A stretch of 64,000 nucleotides of DNA from an uncultured Myxococcales bacterium (GCA_937872925.1 CALMUT010000228.1:1-64000), one strand, 5' to 3'; shown: positions 34,851 through 45,982, counted from the first letter of the stretch. Program-made: numbers and translations. Notes: generated by a model not told the origin, from the sequence alone.

Positions 34851-34854
<4 letters not shown>
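32320..34854 (-). CDS. Class A penicillin-binding protein, PBP1A type
   Basis: 844 residues from a GTG start at 34854. Transmembrane helix about 60-81. Transglycosylase domain (GT51): catalytic Glu141 in AAEDARFYEHEG and QGGSTITQQVVKNLL (171-185). Transpeptidase domain: active-site Ser509 in PGSAFKPF, SDN at 555-557 and KTGT at 679-682. The tail after about 770 is unusual, rich in DAG, AP and acidic residues. The protein polymerises and cross-links peptidoglycan. The start GTGA overlaps the stop of the kinase gene by 4 bp. The longer frame to 34908 would lie deep in the kinase gene, so 34854 is preferred. Confidence 0.92.
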
Positions 34855-35939
<1,085 letters not shown>

Positions 35940-36104
35940 CAAGCATGGCTCATAGCAAACCTTGCGTCCCGCTACGAGGAAGGACGTCCCGCACGGCTCG
36001 ATGCAGCCGACTCCCTGGGAGATGCCCCGGATCCGCCTCAAAATTCCCAGGCATGGCGGGCAAGATCAGGCGGATCCGCGTCGAAACGGCGTAGGCTGGA
36101 CCAC

Positions 36105-36899
36105 ATGCTCACGGCTGGCACCGACTTCCTCCAAAGCGCGCTCCTTTCCGAAGCGGGCTTTCGCCACGCTTTCTTTACCCGTTCGGGGGGGGTGTCGCCG
36201 GGGCCCTACGCGACGTTGTCCTTTAGCGTGGCCGCGGGCGATCAGAGCGCAAACGTAGACGCGAACATCGCGCGAGCAGCGGAATGCCTTGGGGTTGAAC
36301 AGGAAAAGCTTCTGTTCCTGTCGCAGATCCACGGCACAGTCGTGCACACTGTGGATGCAGCCGCTAGCCGGAGTGCCACACTGCAGCAAGAGGGGGATGC
36401 GCTCATGAGTGCTTCGCCGAGCGTTGCTTGCGGCGTCCGAAGCGCGGATTGCGTGCCGATACTGTTTGCGGACACCGAGGGCGGCTGGGTCGCGGCGGCC
36501 CACGCGGGTTGGCGGGGCGTCGCGCAAGGCATCGCCGTCGTCACCCTAGAAGCGCTTCGAGCGCGATCCCCGCGGCCCGGTCGCATCCTTGCTGCGATTG
36601 GCCCCCACATCGGCCTGGAGGCCTTTGAGGTGGGACCCGACGTGGCTCAGACGCTCGAAGCGTGTTGTCCGGAGGCAGACGCCGTCGACTGGACGCGTTG
36701 GGCCAAGCCCCACGTTGCGCTGGAGAAAACCATACGCGCGCAACTGCTGGGCGCGGGGCTGCAACCCCAGGACATCGATTCGGTGGGCGGCTGCACGGTC
36801 TCCGATCCGGGCCGCTTTTTCTCGTTTCGGCGGGACGGCGCACAAAGCGGTCGCCATTTGTCGGCGATCGTGGCGAGGGATCCATCCAAAATATTATAA
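36105..36899 (+). CDS. pgeF: PgeF/YfiH-family purine nucleoside phosphorylase-like protein
   Basis: 264 residues. The family (once called laccase domain, DUF152) has nucleoside phosphorylase and deaminase activity and a role in editing peptidoglycan precursors. Family motifs are FTRSGGVSPGPYATLS near the N-terminus, QIHG (His metal ligand), RSADCVPIL (Cys metal ligand), and HAGWRG (His metal ligand). GPHI-x-x-x-x-F-EVG follows. Start 36105 is the first Met in normal position. The frame upstream overlaps the kinase gene on the other strand. The stop codon TAA overlaps a candidate promoter. Confidence 0.88.
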   Translation: MLTAGTDFLQSALLSEAGFRHAFFTRSGGVSPGPYATLSFSVAAGDQSANVDANIARAAECLGVEQEKLLFLSQIHGTVVHTVDAAASRSATLQQEGDALMSASPSVACGVRSADCVPILFADTEGGWVAAAHAGWRGVAQGIAVVTLEALRARSPRPGRILAAIGPHIGLEAFEVGPDVAQTLEACCPEADAVDWTRWAKPHVALEKTIRAQLLGAGLQPQDIDSVGGCTVSDPGRFFSFRRDGAQSGRHLSAIVARDPSKIL

Positions 36900-36900
36900 T
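36871..36900 (+). promoter_or_regulatory. Candidate promoter of the GltJ-like gene
   Basis: A perfect TATAAT (36895-36900) sits in an unusually AT-rich patch at the end of pgeF and overlaps its stop codon. A poor -35 match (TGGCGA, 36871-36876) is 18 bases upstream. The gene it would serve starts at 36997. Confidence 0.4.
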
Positions 36901-36996
36901 ACTTTCCAATACTTACTAAGGTGCCCTCCGGCCCGCCGGGTGGGCCAGACTCGTGGGTGGCGCTATTGCGACCGTCCGCGTATAGACGGGGCGATT

Positions 36997-38853
36997 ATGG
37001 CGTATGGGGTCCGGTGCGGCGAGTGCGACGCAAAGTTCGCGCTCAGTGATGAGCTGTTTGAGCGCAAAGTAAAAGGGCGCGTTGTCACGGTGCGCTGCAA
37101 GCAGTGCCAGAGCGACATCACTGTCGACGGTGTGGAACTGGCCTCGACGCCCCTCAGCGGACGCCCCATGCCGCTTGAAGAGAGCGCGATCGACGGCGGC
37201 CCGGAAGATGGCACGCCGACCATTCCGCTCGTCATCAAGAGCGGACGCAATACGATCCCACCCGTCAAAGGGCTCTGGTTGGTCAGCTTTGGCGCGGACG
37301 ACGATCGCGAGCTGACGGCTACTCAAATCCGTCGTGCCTTGGAGCGCCAGGAGATCGACAAGGAAACGATTGTCTGGCGGGAAGGCATGCCCGATTGGTT
37401 GCCCATCGCCGAGATCCCGGATCTGGCCAAGCTAGTTCCCGACGACACGGGCGGTTTTCTGGGCACTGGGATGGAAGTGCGCGGCGCAGACGCTGCCCTG
37501 CAGGCCGCGCTGAAGAAGGCCAAGACGCGCCGCCCAACGCTGGCTCCGCCCCCGTCAGATCCGAGTAGCCCGAAGGTCGCGCCGCCACCGGAGGCTCCCG
37601 AGGCCGCCAAAGCCACCGATAAGGCAACGCCGCAAGAGGAAGACGAAGTGGGCCCCTTCCGCAGCGAAGGCTCGGGGACCTTCGAAGTCGAGGAGTCCGA
37701 TGCGCCCGTCAGCTCAGCCCCCATGTCCCTGGGCGATGCAGATGTGGAGATGATCGCGTCGGAGGCGAAGCCAAAGGCGAAGTCTCCGCCGCCGCCCAAG
37801 GCAAAGCCAAAACCGCGGCCAGGCGCAGGCAAACCCAAGCAGCTCCGGCCAGACCCCGGAGACGACGCCGACAGCGCGCCTGACAGCGGGACCCCGGACC
37901 TGCGATCCCTCACGACCAGCCTGAAACCTGCAGTTCCCAAGCGAGATACTTCCGAACGAGTCGATGAGTCCCTGCTCACATTGGGCGCCGGACCGATCGC
38001 GGACGTCGCGTTCTCCCCGCCCACGATCGACCTTGTCTCCGCACCGGTGGCCGAGGATGAATCCGAAGCAGACCGAGGCAGCGAGCCGCCAAAGAAATCC
38101 GGCACGGGTGGCACATCACGCTCGACCCCCGCCCGGGTGGCTGCCGCGGATCCGGAGTCCAAGAGTTCCCCTGTGCTGTGGCTGCTCTTGGCGGCCGCTG
38201 CCATCGTCGCCGTCGTGTTCTGGGTGGGGCGAAAGCCGACGGACGGCTCCGCATCAACGGCAAACACGTCGACGGCGACGGCCACAACCACCGAAACGAC
38301 AAGCCAACCCACGGGCGAACCGGAGCCAACACAGACCCCCGATCCCGAACTCACCGCCAGCGCTGAGACAGCGCCGGAAAAGCCGACCGGAACCGCGGGA
38401 GCGGCGGGAACGGTGACGAGCACAGCAGGGGGGCCGATCAACACCGACCCGAAAAACCCCAAAGAGCCCGTCACTACAGAAGAACCCAAGGAACCCAAGG
38501 AACCCAAAGAACCGACGGACCCCAAGGAGCCCAAAGAGCCAAAGGAGCCGACGGAAGAGCCAACCAAAGAAGTGCCCTTGGCAGGCCCCTTCGACCCGGG
38601 CGCGGCGCGCTCGGCGCTCAACGCGGCCGCCGGCAGTGCGTCCGGTTGCCGGCAGGAAGGCGATCCGTCTGGCACGGCTACGGTGGTCGTCACCTTTGCG
38701 ACCAGTGGGCGCGTCACGAGCGCGACGGTCAACGGCCCCCCCTTTGCTGGTACCCGCACGGGCGGTTGCATCGCTTCACGCATGCGCAGCGCACGCGTGC
38801 CGCCCTTCTCTGGCTCACCGATCACCGTGAGCAAGACCGTCACGATTCAGTGA
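36997..38853 (+). CDS. GltJ/AgmX-like protein: zinc ribbon, GYF, TM, TonB-like C-terminus
   Basis: 618 residues. An N-terminal zinc ribbon of MJ0042 type has C7-x2-C10 and C34-x2-C37. A GYF-2-like domain follows (about 93-148, WLVSFGADDDRELTATQI...DWLPIAEI). Then a long Pro/Ala/Lys-rich cytoplasmic linker, one transmembrane helix (391-410), an extracytoplasmic Pro/Thr region with KEPKEPKEP repeats (about 485-525), and a C-terminal domain (about 530-618) of the AgmX/TonB-like type with one Cys pair. The same order occurs in Myxococcus GltJ (AgmX), a gliding-motility protein whose zinc ribbon and GYF domain contact the Ras-like MglA. It lacks neighbours from the Glt operons, so the role here is inferred. 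Start taken at 36997. Confidence 0.78.
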   Translation: MAYGVRCGECDAKFALSDELFERKVKGRVVTVRCKQCQSDITVDGVELASTPLSGRPMPLEESAIDGGPEDGTPTIPLVIKSGRNTIPPVKGLWLVSFGADDDRELTATQIRRALERQEIDKETIVWREGMPDWLPIAEIPDLAKLVPDDTGGFLGTGMEVRGADAALQAALKKAKTRRPTLAPPPSDPSSPKVAPPPEAPEAAKATDKATPQEEDEVGPFRSEGSGTFEVEESDAPVSSAPMSLGDADVEMIASEAKPKAKSPPPPKAKPKPRPGAGKPKQLRPDPGDDADSAPDSGTPDLRSLTTSLKPAVPKRDTSERVDESLLTLGAGPIADVAFSPPTIDLVSAPVAEDESEADRGSEPPKKSGTGGTSRSTPARVAAADPESKSSPVLWLLLAAAAIVAVVFWVGRKPTDGSASTANTSTATATTTETTSQPTGEPEPTQTPDPELTASAETAPEKPTGTAGAAGTVTSTAGGPINTDPKNPKEPVTTEEPKEPKEPKEPTDPKEPKEPKEPTEEPTKEVPLAGPFDPGAARSALNAAAGSASGCRQEGDPSGTATVVVTFATSGRVTSATVNGPPFAGTRTGGCIASRMRSARVPPFSGSPITVSKTVTIQ

Positions 38854-39326
38854 GCACGCTGATCCGCCCGGCCACCGCCACGGATGCCGAATTGATTCAT
38901 CGATTCGTGTGCGAACTGGCGCTCTACGAGAAGGAACCGGCGGCGGTCGAAACGACGCCGGAGCGCATCCGCTCCCAGCTTTCCAGCGAAACCCCACCCT
39001 TCGAGTGCCTGATCGCGGAGCGAGGGGGTTCCCCTGCGGGCATGGCGCTCTTTTTTCAGAACTACTCCACTTGGCGGGGCAAACCTGGTCTGTACCTGGA
39101 GGATCTCTTCGTACCTGAGCAGCACCGGCGGCACGGCGTCGGACAAGCACTTCTCTCGGAACTGGCTCGCATCTGCCTGCGTCGCGGTTACGGACGCATG
39201 GAGTGGGCCGTGCTCTCCTGGAATCAGTTGGGCATCGACTTCTACGAGGCTCTCGGAGCAACCCGGCTGCCCGAATGGAACTTATTCCGCCTGACCGGCG
39301 ACGCCCTCAGCAAGCTCGGCAGCTGA
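38850..39326 (+). CDS. GNAT-family acetyltransferase
   Basis: 158 residues from a GTG start. GNAT fold: IRPATATDAELI at the N-terminus, FFQNYSTWRGKPGLYLEDLFV in the centre, and the acetyl-CoA loop EQHRRHGVGQALL (about 95-105), then WAVLSWNQLGIDFYEALGA. The central segment resembles the spermidine/diamine N1-acetyltransferase (SSAT-like) branch. Cytoplasmic. Its GTGA start overlaps the stop of the GltJ-like gene by 4 bp. Confidence 0.82.
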   Translation: MSTLIRPATATDAELIHRFVCELALYEKEPAAVETTPERIRSQLSSETPPFECLIAERGGSPAGMALFFQNYSTWRGKPGLYLEDLFVPEQHRRHGVGQALLSELARICLRRGYGRMEWAVLSWNQLGIDFYEALGATRLPEWNLFRLTGDALSKLGS

Positions 39327-39339
39327 GCGGACGTCTCGG

Positions 39340-40077
39340 TCACAGGCAGTCGGCAAAGGCCTCGCGGTGCAGCGCGTCGGCGACCACCCGGTGTCCCGCT
39401 CCATTCCAATGCACGCGATCGCTCGGAAAGCGTCGATAGGTCGGACAGAGTTCGTCTGGATCTGCGCAACTGAGTAGCGAGTGGATGTCCACCACCTCAT
39501 CAACCTGGCCGCTGAGCTTCCGTGAGACAATCCAAGCGTTGAGGGTGTGCGTCGCAGCGCCACGCTTGTCGTAGTCGCCAAAGAGCCGACCCCACGGTGG
39601 GAGCGTCACCGCAACGACTTCCAGACCGCGGCGGCGTGCGTGGGCGTATATGGCGGCCAGATTCGCTTGGGTACGCGCGATGCGCGGGTGGGTCACCGAG
39701 CCAGCCGATAAATCGTTCACTCCTCCGAGCACGAGCAGATGCGAATAGGAAACTCGCGCGGACGGCATGCGCTGACGCTGAGCCAGGACCTCGTCGATCC
39801 GCCAGCGCATATGCAGTGTCTGCTGCCCACCGACGCCATGGGCATCGAAGCGGCTCAGCGGGCAGCGCTTGCGCAGTTCCTTCAGGTATTTCCCGCCACC
39901 CACGCGGCTGTCGGTCAGTGAATCGCCGATCGCCGCGACGATATAGCGCTTTTTTGGCTGCGCTTTCGCAGTTTCCGGCGGCGCTTTTGCAGCTTCCGCG
40001 TCCCCACGGCGGGGACTGGCAAGAGCTAACCCGCTGAAACCAAGGCAGAAGACGAGCATGCGAACGAGGCGATGCAC
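39340..40077 (-). CDS. Exported GDSL/SGNH-family hydrolase
   Basis: 245 residues. A short signal peptide (VHRLVRMLVFCLGFSGLALA) is followed by an Ala/Lys linker. Motifs of the SGNH family are AIGDSLTDS (catalytic Ser about 57), GVGGQQ, LGGVNDL and DRVHWNGAGH (catalytic Asp/His). It probably removes acyl or acetyl groups from a carbohydrate or lipid in the periplasm. Start placed at GTG 40077 to give the signal peptide a basic n-region; ATG 40059 is the alternative. Divergent from the thiolase gene. Confidence 0.8.
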   Translation of the reverse strand: MHRLVRMLVFCLGFSGLALASPRRGDAEAAKAPPETAKAQPKKRYIVAAIGDSLTDSRVGGGKYLKELRKRCPLSRFDAHGVGGQQTLHMRWRIDEVLAQRQRMPSARVSYSHLLVLGGVNDLSAGSVTHPRIARTQANLAAIYAHARRRGLEVVAVTLPPWGRLFGDYDKRGAATHTLNAWIVSRKLSGQVDEVVDIHSLLSCADPDELCPTYRRFPSDRVHWNGAGHRVVADALHREAFADCL

Positions 40078-40206
40078 GGTCAAAGTGTACGGCGACAGGC
40101 ACGTGCTCGCCAATTTTGGCCCATCGAGCAACCACCACCCTCGACGCGAGCGCAAATAGGGGTAGCCTCCCGGCATCCCAAAACCCCCTAGAGGAGACGA
40201 AAGACA

Positions 40207-41439
<1,233 letters not shown>

Positions 41440-41486
41440 TCCCGCGCTTCCAGGGAGGCGACGCACTCGTTCGTCTCTGAGCCCCG

Positions 41487-41526
41487 CGGCCGCGTCGTCC
41501 TCGAGACCGCGCGGCCGTATTCATTT
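41487..41526 (+). terminator. Hairpin after the thiolase gene
   Basis: CGGCCGCG (41487-41494) pairs with CGCGGCCG (41510-41517), then TATTCATTT. The stem is 8 bp with a 15-base loop and the T-rich stretch is weak. A second 6-bp hairpin (CCCAAC/GTTGGG, 41663-41680) lies further along. The rest of the 314-bp gap 41440-41753 holds nothing I can identify. Confidence 0.45.
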
Positions 41527-41753
41527 GGTAGCCCGGCGCTGGGCCCTCGGCGACAGATCCGGAATAATCGCGGAAGATCCGAGGGCTGGCGCTGCGACGA
41601 TCCGGCCTTACATTGGTGGAGTCAGCCCCGGTCGGGAAAAGCGAGTGTCGCACCCATCCCCGCCCAACCCCGCTGTTGGGGGCAGTCGAGCGCTCACCCT
41701 AGCGCTTCTCCCCTGTCCCGATCGTGGGCTGACGCCTTTTTTGAGGCGGCAAC

Positions 41754-44700
41754 TCACGGGAACGGCGGCGCTTTGGGGTCGCCGGGTTTCTTGCCAACGA
41801 GATCGAGGGGATTGACCTTCCGCGCCTGCACGTTGGACGCCTTGGTCAGGATGTCCGGGTTGGTTGCTATGTCGGATTCATAGCCACTGACCGACCCGTG
41901 GCACCCCGCGCACATGCCGTTAAACAGATCGCGCCGGAAAGACTGCCGCACCCATTCGCCAGGATAGAACTGCATCTCTTCGCGCTGATGGTGAAATCCG
42001 TCCTGGGTCTCACCGGAAAGGCGCACGCTTGTTGCCAAAACCAGCGGCATTCCGCCCGGCACTTCGAATTTGACGGAGCCGTCTCCTTCCTGGTTTGCCA
42101 CCCCGCGCAAACGGCGCCGCGCGTACACCTTGCCGAAGGCGTCGTCGACGACAAAGCTGCCGCCGTCGGCGTAGCTCTTCACCCCGGCTTCGGGAGGCAG
42201 GCTCTCCCAGATTTCCACGGGGTAGTTCTGTGTCGGCAGGATGCGACCCGTTCGAGTGTTCTGGAAGAGCAAACTAGCCAGCATGGGCATGTCCACGACT
42301 GTGACTTGGCTGCGGTCGGATCGCGCGGCGTCGGTGTAAACCGTGGACGCCCCGTTGGCTTCGTCGATGCGCGACTTGAACACGCCGTGGTTCTGCCGGG
42401 CGAAGACGCCGACCGGCCAGAGCAAGTCTGCGCTGCCGTCGGCGATCAACGGCGTGCGCTGCCCGCTGACGGAGTCGACTTGCACGATCTCGAATTTGCC
42501 ACTGAAGGTGGTCAGGTCCGCGACATTCGGCGCGTAGCTGACGAGCATCATCGCGTTTGGTAGCGGCGAGACGTTGCGATAGGCGCCCTGGGTGGGTCCG
42601 GCCTTGCCCGTGGCGGCGGGATCCAAGATGCGCACTGCCTTTTGGTAAAACCCGGGATTTGGCCAGTCGATTGCCCCGGGATCCTGCAAGTAGTCGTCGG
42701 GATTGGAGCTGAGCTGGTCCACCCCGATGCTGCGGTTGATGATCGCCAGCGTGCCGGCGCCGTGCGCGGCGCCCTTGTCGCTGACGACTGCCACGAGGTT
42801 CTTGTCGGACAGCTCGACGATGTCGGTGAACTGGTTGAAACCGAGGGTTTGCCTTTGCCCGATCAGCGGGTGGTAGTCCCCGCCGTCCAGGTTCTGCCGC
42901 CGGCCGGCCAACTGGTAGAAGTCCGGAGTGCGCTTCTCGGTCGTGAAAATCAGGCGGCCGTCCGACATGAAGGACGGCAAGATCTCCTGATTCAACACGA
43001 AGGTGAGCTGCCGCACTTTGCCGGACTCGAGCAGGTACAAGTTGGCGTTGAGCTTCGAAGGATCCGCGGGGGTGCGCTGGGGGCCGGCGTACCCAAACGC
43101 CGCAACGTTCTTGATGTTGCCCCGAGTCGAGGCAAAGACGATCCGGCCGTCCGGTGCGAACGCCGGGTCGAAATTGTGGACCAGCTCGCCGTTGTCCGGG
43201 ATCGCTCCCCCGGATTCGTCTGTGGGTGCGGCGTTGATCGTGGGCTCCGCAGCGCAGTTGCCGCCGTCGATGACGTATACCCGGAACGGATCGCTAGCTG
43301 ACGTGCGGGCAGCGAACGCGATCTTCGAACCGTCCCAAGACACTGCCGGGCGCCGCACGTCGGCGCTCGCTGGCGACAAACCACACTGCCCAAGCAAGCT
43401 GGACCCGGCACCCGCGGTGACGTTGCCCGCCGCATCCATGGACGCCGAGGCGAGCATCAGATCCGCGCCGCCGGCATAGACGTCCCAATCTTGCGGCGTG
43501 TCCTTGCCCGGGGCGGGCGGCCGCTGCACGTAGACGATGCCAGTAAGGGGCTGCGCGCCGGCCATGCGCTCCGCGCGCTCCTTTTCGATCCACGCGACGA
43601 TGACACAGAACGGACTCTGATCGTCGAGGGGACCCGTTTCCGCAGCCGTGAGATCACACTGAGCCACGTCGCCCGCAGCAAAGAGCGACCCGCCGCGATG
43701 CAGCATCCCGCGGGCGGTTGGCGCGAGGTTCTTCTTGAGCAGCCGACTGGCGGCGGGATCCGGGGACTCAAGAGAAATCTGTTCCACGGAAAGCTCGTAG
43801 TTGCGCCGCGTCGCTGGCAGTCCGAAGTGCCCGCCACTGCCGCCGCGCAATCGATAGTCGTGAAAGATGGACGACGAGTGGCAACCGAGCATCATGCAGC
43901 CGCGCTTGACCAGCATCGGCTGGACGCGCTTGGCGAAGAACTCGAATCCCGGATTCGTTGGCACGTTTGTGGGGCCGCCCTTGGCCTGTGCCCAGCTGAG
44001 CAACGCCTTGTAGCCGGGGTCCTCGGCAGACGGGAACACCGCGCCACCCTCGTGATAGGTGCCGCCCTGAGACGGGGAGAGCACTCGGCGAATGATCTCA
44101 CTCGCGTTGGCATCAACGGAAATGTAGTCGCTCGCGGCGAAGTAATTCCAGCGCACTTCTTCCGGGGACCCACCGCAGGTCAAGTAGAGAGAGTTCGAGG
44201 GGTTGCCGTGGCAGTTACCTGCAGCGCAGCTCGTGGTCAGAACTGTGTTCACCTGCGAGGAGAACTGCTGGAAATCCGGGGAGGGTGGGTCTGCATTCGC
44301 ATCGAAAAGCGGATCGAGTCCAAGGGTCGAGCTGCAGCTGGTCAGCACCGGTTCCAATGCCTTGGGCTGGGCGTTGTTCTTCGCCGCGCCGTTTTCGATC
44401 CAGCGATCCAGCTGCGTGTAGCTAACGCTGGTAAAGTCGAGCAGCGAGCCGCCGACGTGCGCGATGTCCGTCGTGATGGTGAGCGCTTCGCTATCCCAAG
44501 ACGTGAGCCGGATCTCGAAGTCTGGCACTGCCTTGAGTAACAGTCCGGGCACACCATAGGGACCGTAGTCGATCAGTAGATCCGTGCGCTTGGAGAGCGT
44601 CTCGTAGCTGACCATATTGAGATTGCCGAGCGCGTTGCCGCGATCGTCCGCAGTCGTATGGCAGGACGACTGCGCGGGACTGGCCACGCACGAGCCCTGC

Positions 44701-44828
44701 AGAATGGGAGCGATCTTGCGATCGTAAAAGGTGCTTTCGGCTCCGCGATCTTCCTGCGTGCAAGCGGGAGAAAGCGCGAGACCGGAGACTGCGGACAGGA
44801 AGAGCGCGACGCGCGGAAAGCTCGACAT
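41754..44828 (-). CDS. Large HzsA-like heme lipoprotein
   Basis: 1024 residues. The signal ends in a lipobox-like SPAC (Cys23). Cys-x-Cys-His sites: a CX8CH at 47-57 (CVASPAQSSCH), two CX4CH (CAAGNCH and CMMLGCH), and one standard CAGCH near the C-terminus. The middle half is beta-propeller-like with WD/PD40 segments (DGRIVFASTRG, DGRLIFTTEKR). This layout resembles the alpha subunit of hydrazine synthase (HzsA) and its many non-anammox relatives. No gene for the gamma or beta subunits is nearby, so hydrazine synthesis is not implied. It follows the HEAT-repeat gene by 230 bp with a hairpin between. Start set at 44828. Confidence 0.72.
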   Translation of the reverse strand: MSSFPRVALFLSAVSGLALSPACTQEDRGAESTFYDRKIAPILQGSCVASPAQSSCHTTADDRGNALGNLNMVSYETLSKRTDLLIDYGPYGVPGLLLKAVPDFEIRLTSWDSEALTITTDIAHVGGSLLDFTSVSYTQLDRWIENGAAKNNAQPKALEPVLTSCSSTLGLDPLFDANADPPSPDFQQFSSQVNTVLTTSCAAGNCHGNPSNSLYLTCGGSPEEVRWNYFAASDYISVDANASEIIRRVLSPSQGGTYHEGGAVFPSAEDPGYKALLSWAQAKGGPTNVPTNPGFEFFAKRVQPMLVKRGCMMLGCHSSSIFHDYRLRGGSGGHFGLPATRRNYELSVEQISLESPDPAASRLLKKNLAPTARGMLHRGGSLFAAGDVAQCDLTAAETGPLDDQSPFCVIVAWIEKERAERMAGAQPLTGIVYVQRPPAPGKDTPQDWDVYAGGADLMLASASMDAAGNVTAGAGSSLLGQCGLSPASADVRRPAVSWDGSKIAFAARTSASDPFRVYVIDGGNCAAEPTINAAPTDESGGAIPDNGELVHNFDPAFAPDGRIVFASTRGNIKNVAAFGYAGPQRTPADPSKLNANLYLLESGKVRQLTFVLNQEILPSFMSDGRLIFTTEKRTPDFYQLAGRRQNLDGGDYHPLIGQRQTLGFNQFTDIVELSDKNLVAVVSDKGAAHGAGTLAIINRSIGVDQLSSNPDDYLQDPGAIDWPNPGFYQKAVRILDPAATGKAGPTQGAYRNVSPLPNAMMLVSYAPNVADLTTFSGKFEIVQVDSVSGQRTPLIADGSADLLWPVGVFARQNHGVFKSRIDEANGASTVYTDAARSDRSQVTVVDMPMLASLLFQNTRTGRILPTQNYPVEIWESLPPEAGVKSYADGGSFVVDDAFGKVYARRRLRGVANQEGDGSVKFEVPGGMPLVLATSVRLSGETQDGFHHQREEMQFYPGEWVRQSFRRDLFNGMCAGCHGSVSGYESDIATNPDILTKASNVQARKVNPLDLVGKKPGDPKAPPFP

Positions 44829-44896
44829 TTCTCCGAAGATTTTAGCCCGAAACATGACGAAAGTCATGTTTCGAACCTGTCACAATTTTTATCGCC

Positions 44897-44976
44897 TTCG
44901 CGCGGGACAAGGCGCATCGCCCAGCCGCGGCTTCGCGTGTTCGCGCGGGACAAGGCGCATCGCGCTGCCGCGGCTT
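44897..44976. repeat. 37-bp direct repeat, two copies
   Basis: TTCGCGCGGGACAAGGCGCATCGC and the following 13 bases occur at 44897-44933 and 44940-44976 with two mismatches in 37 and a 43-bp period. They lie between the HEAT gene and the large heme lipoprotein gene. Confidence 0.75.
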
Positions 44977-44994
44977 TCTCCTGCGCCGCCCAAC

Positions 44995-45034
44995 AAAAGA
45001 GTGCAGCCCGACCGGAGACCGACCGAGCTGCACT
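44995..45034 (-). terminator. Hairpin terminator or attenuator after the HEAT gene
   Basis: AGTGCAGC (45000-45007) and GCTGCACT (45027-45034) form an 8-bp stem. On the minus strand it is followed by CTTTTG, 25 bases after the HEAT-repeat stop codon. It probably ends or reduces transcription before the downstream large lipoprotein gene. Confidence 0.6.
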
Positions 45035-45058
45035 GCCCCTTTTACTGAACTGTCGCTA

Positions 45059-45982
45059 TCAGATCCGCCGTGACGCGATCTTAGCCGCGTCACGCACGAA
45101 GCCATTCGGGTCTTTCAATGCGGCCTGAACGGCGTCTTTTGCCGCCGGATCCGCAATCTGACCCAGAGCCCACACCGCCGCAGCGCGCACGTCGGCGTCC
45201 GACTCATTGTCAGGAGAGCTCAGCGCAATAAGCCCGACGACGGCGTCCTTTGCGCGCATGGCGCCCAGGGCCTCCGCCGCGCGCTTGCGGACGCGGGGGG
45301 ACTCGTCACTGATCCGCTGAACGACGGCGTCCACTCCCGTGAACACGTGGATGCGCGTGGTGGCCTTGAGCGCCTCCAGCCGCACGGACTCGTCCTTGTC
45401 GCCCACAGCCTGCGCAAGCTCGCCGTTCGCACCTTGGCTGTTCAGCCGCCACAGTGCTTTCGCCGCGCTCTGGCGTACCATGGGGGACGGGTCCTTGGTC
45501 AGCGCTGTCGAGATGGGAGCCACTCCGGCACCCACCAAGAATTCGCCCAAGGCATCCACCGCGTAGGCGCGTTGGGTCTCGGTCTTGCTCATATCCGTGG
45601 CCATGTTGCGAGTCGTCTCGTAAACCTGACCTGGACCGAACACGCCCAAGATGCGCCGACGTAGCCACCAAGCCGCGATTTCACGGGTCTTGGCGTGCCC
45701 GTCGAAGAGCAGCTTGGAAACCACCGGGATGCAGTTCAAACACTCGACTTTTTCGCCGTGTTCGAGGCGTCGCCAGATTTCCGTCGGCGCCACATTGCCT
45801 GCGCCGATGCTCTTGAGTTGCTCGATAGAAGTGATGCCTTCTAGGGAGCTCTCATGCTGGCTCAATGCGTCGTGGGACTTGTAGCGGCTCTTGACGTTCG
45901 AGTCCGCGGCTACGCTTCCAGCGACGAGCAGAGAGGCGCCAGCCAGGAGGGATACGAAAGCGGTTTTGTTATTGTTTTTCAT
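45059..45982 (-). CDS. Exported HEAT-repeat protein
   Basis: 307 residues with a signal peptide (about 1-26). A CLNC motif lies near 81-84 (no His, so probably not heme binding). The remainder is about six HEAT/armadillo helix pairs, with units such as SPMVRQSAAKALWRL, DESVRLEALKATTRI and DADVRAAAVWALGQI. HEAT proteins are scaffolds for protein-protein contacts. It lies between the two HzsA-like genes on the same strand (29 bp after the first), so it probably holds those heme proteins together or in place. The role is inferred. Confidence 0.8.
   Translation of the reverse strand: MKNNNKTAFVSLLAGASLLVAGSVAADSNVKSRYKSHDALSQHESSLEGITSIEQLKSIGAGNVAPTEIWRRLEHGEKVECLNCIPVVSKLLFDGHAKTREIAAWWLRRRILGVFGPGQVYETTRNMATDMSKTETQRAYAVDALGEFLVGAGVAPISTALTKDPSPMVRQSAAKALWRLNSQGANGELAQAVGDKDESVRLEALKATTRIHVFTGVDAVVQRISDESPRVRKRAAEALGAMRAKDAVVGLIALSSPDNESDADVRAAAVWALGQIADPAAKDAVQAALKDPNGFVRDAAKIASRRI

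Noticed and set aside
37323-38843. 506-residue minus-strand frame opposite the GltJ-like gene
   Set aside because: Shadow of the Pro/Lys-rich repeats; no recognisable domain.
43491-44540. 349-residue plus-strand frame opposite the heme lipoprotein
   Set aside because: No motif, and the opposite frame has a lipobox and conserved heme motifs.
45059-45982. Heme binding by the HEAT protein's CLNC motif
   Set aside because: There is no His after the second Cys, so it is not a c-type heme site; a disulfide or metal site is more likely.
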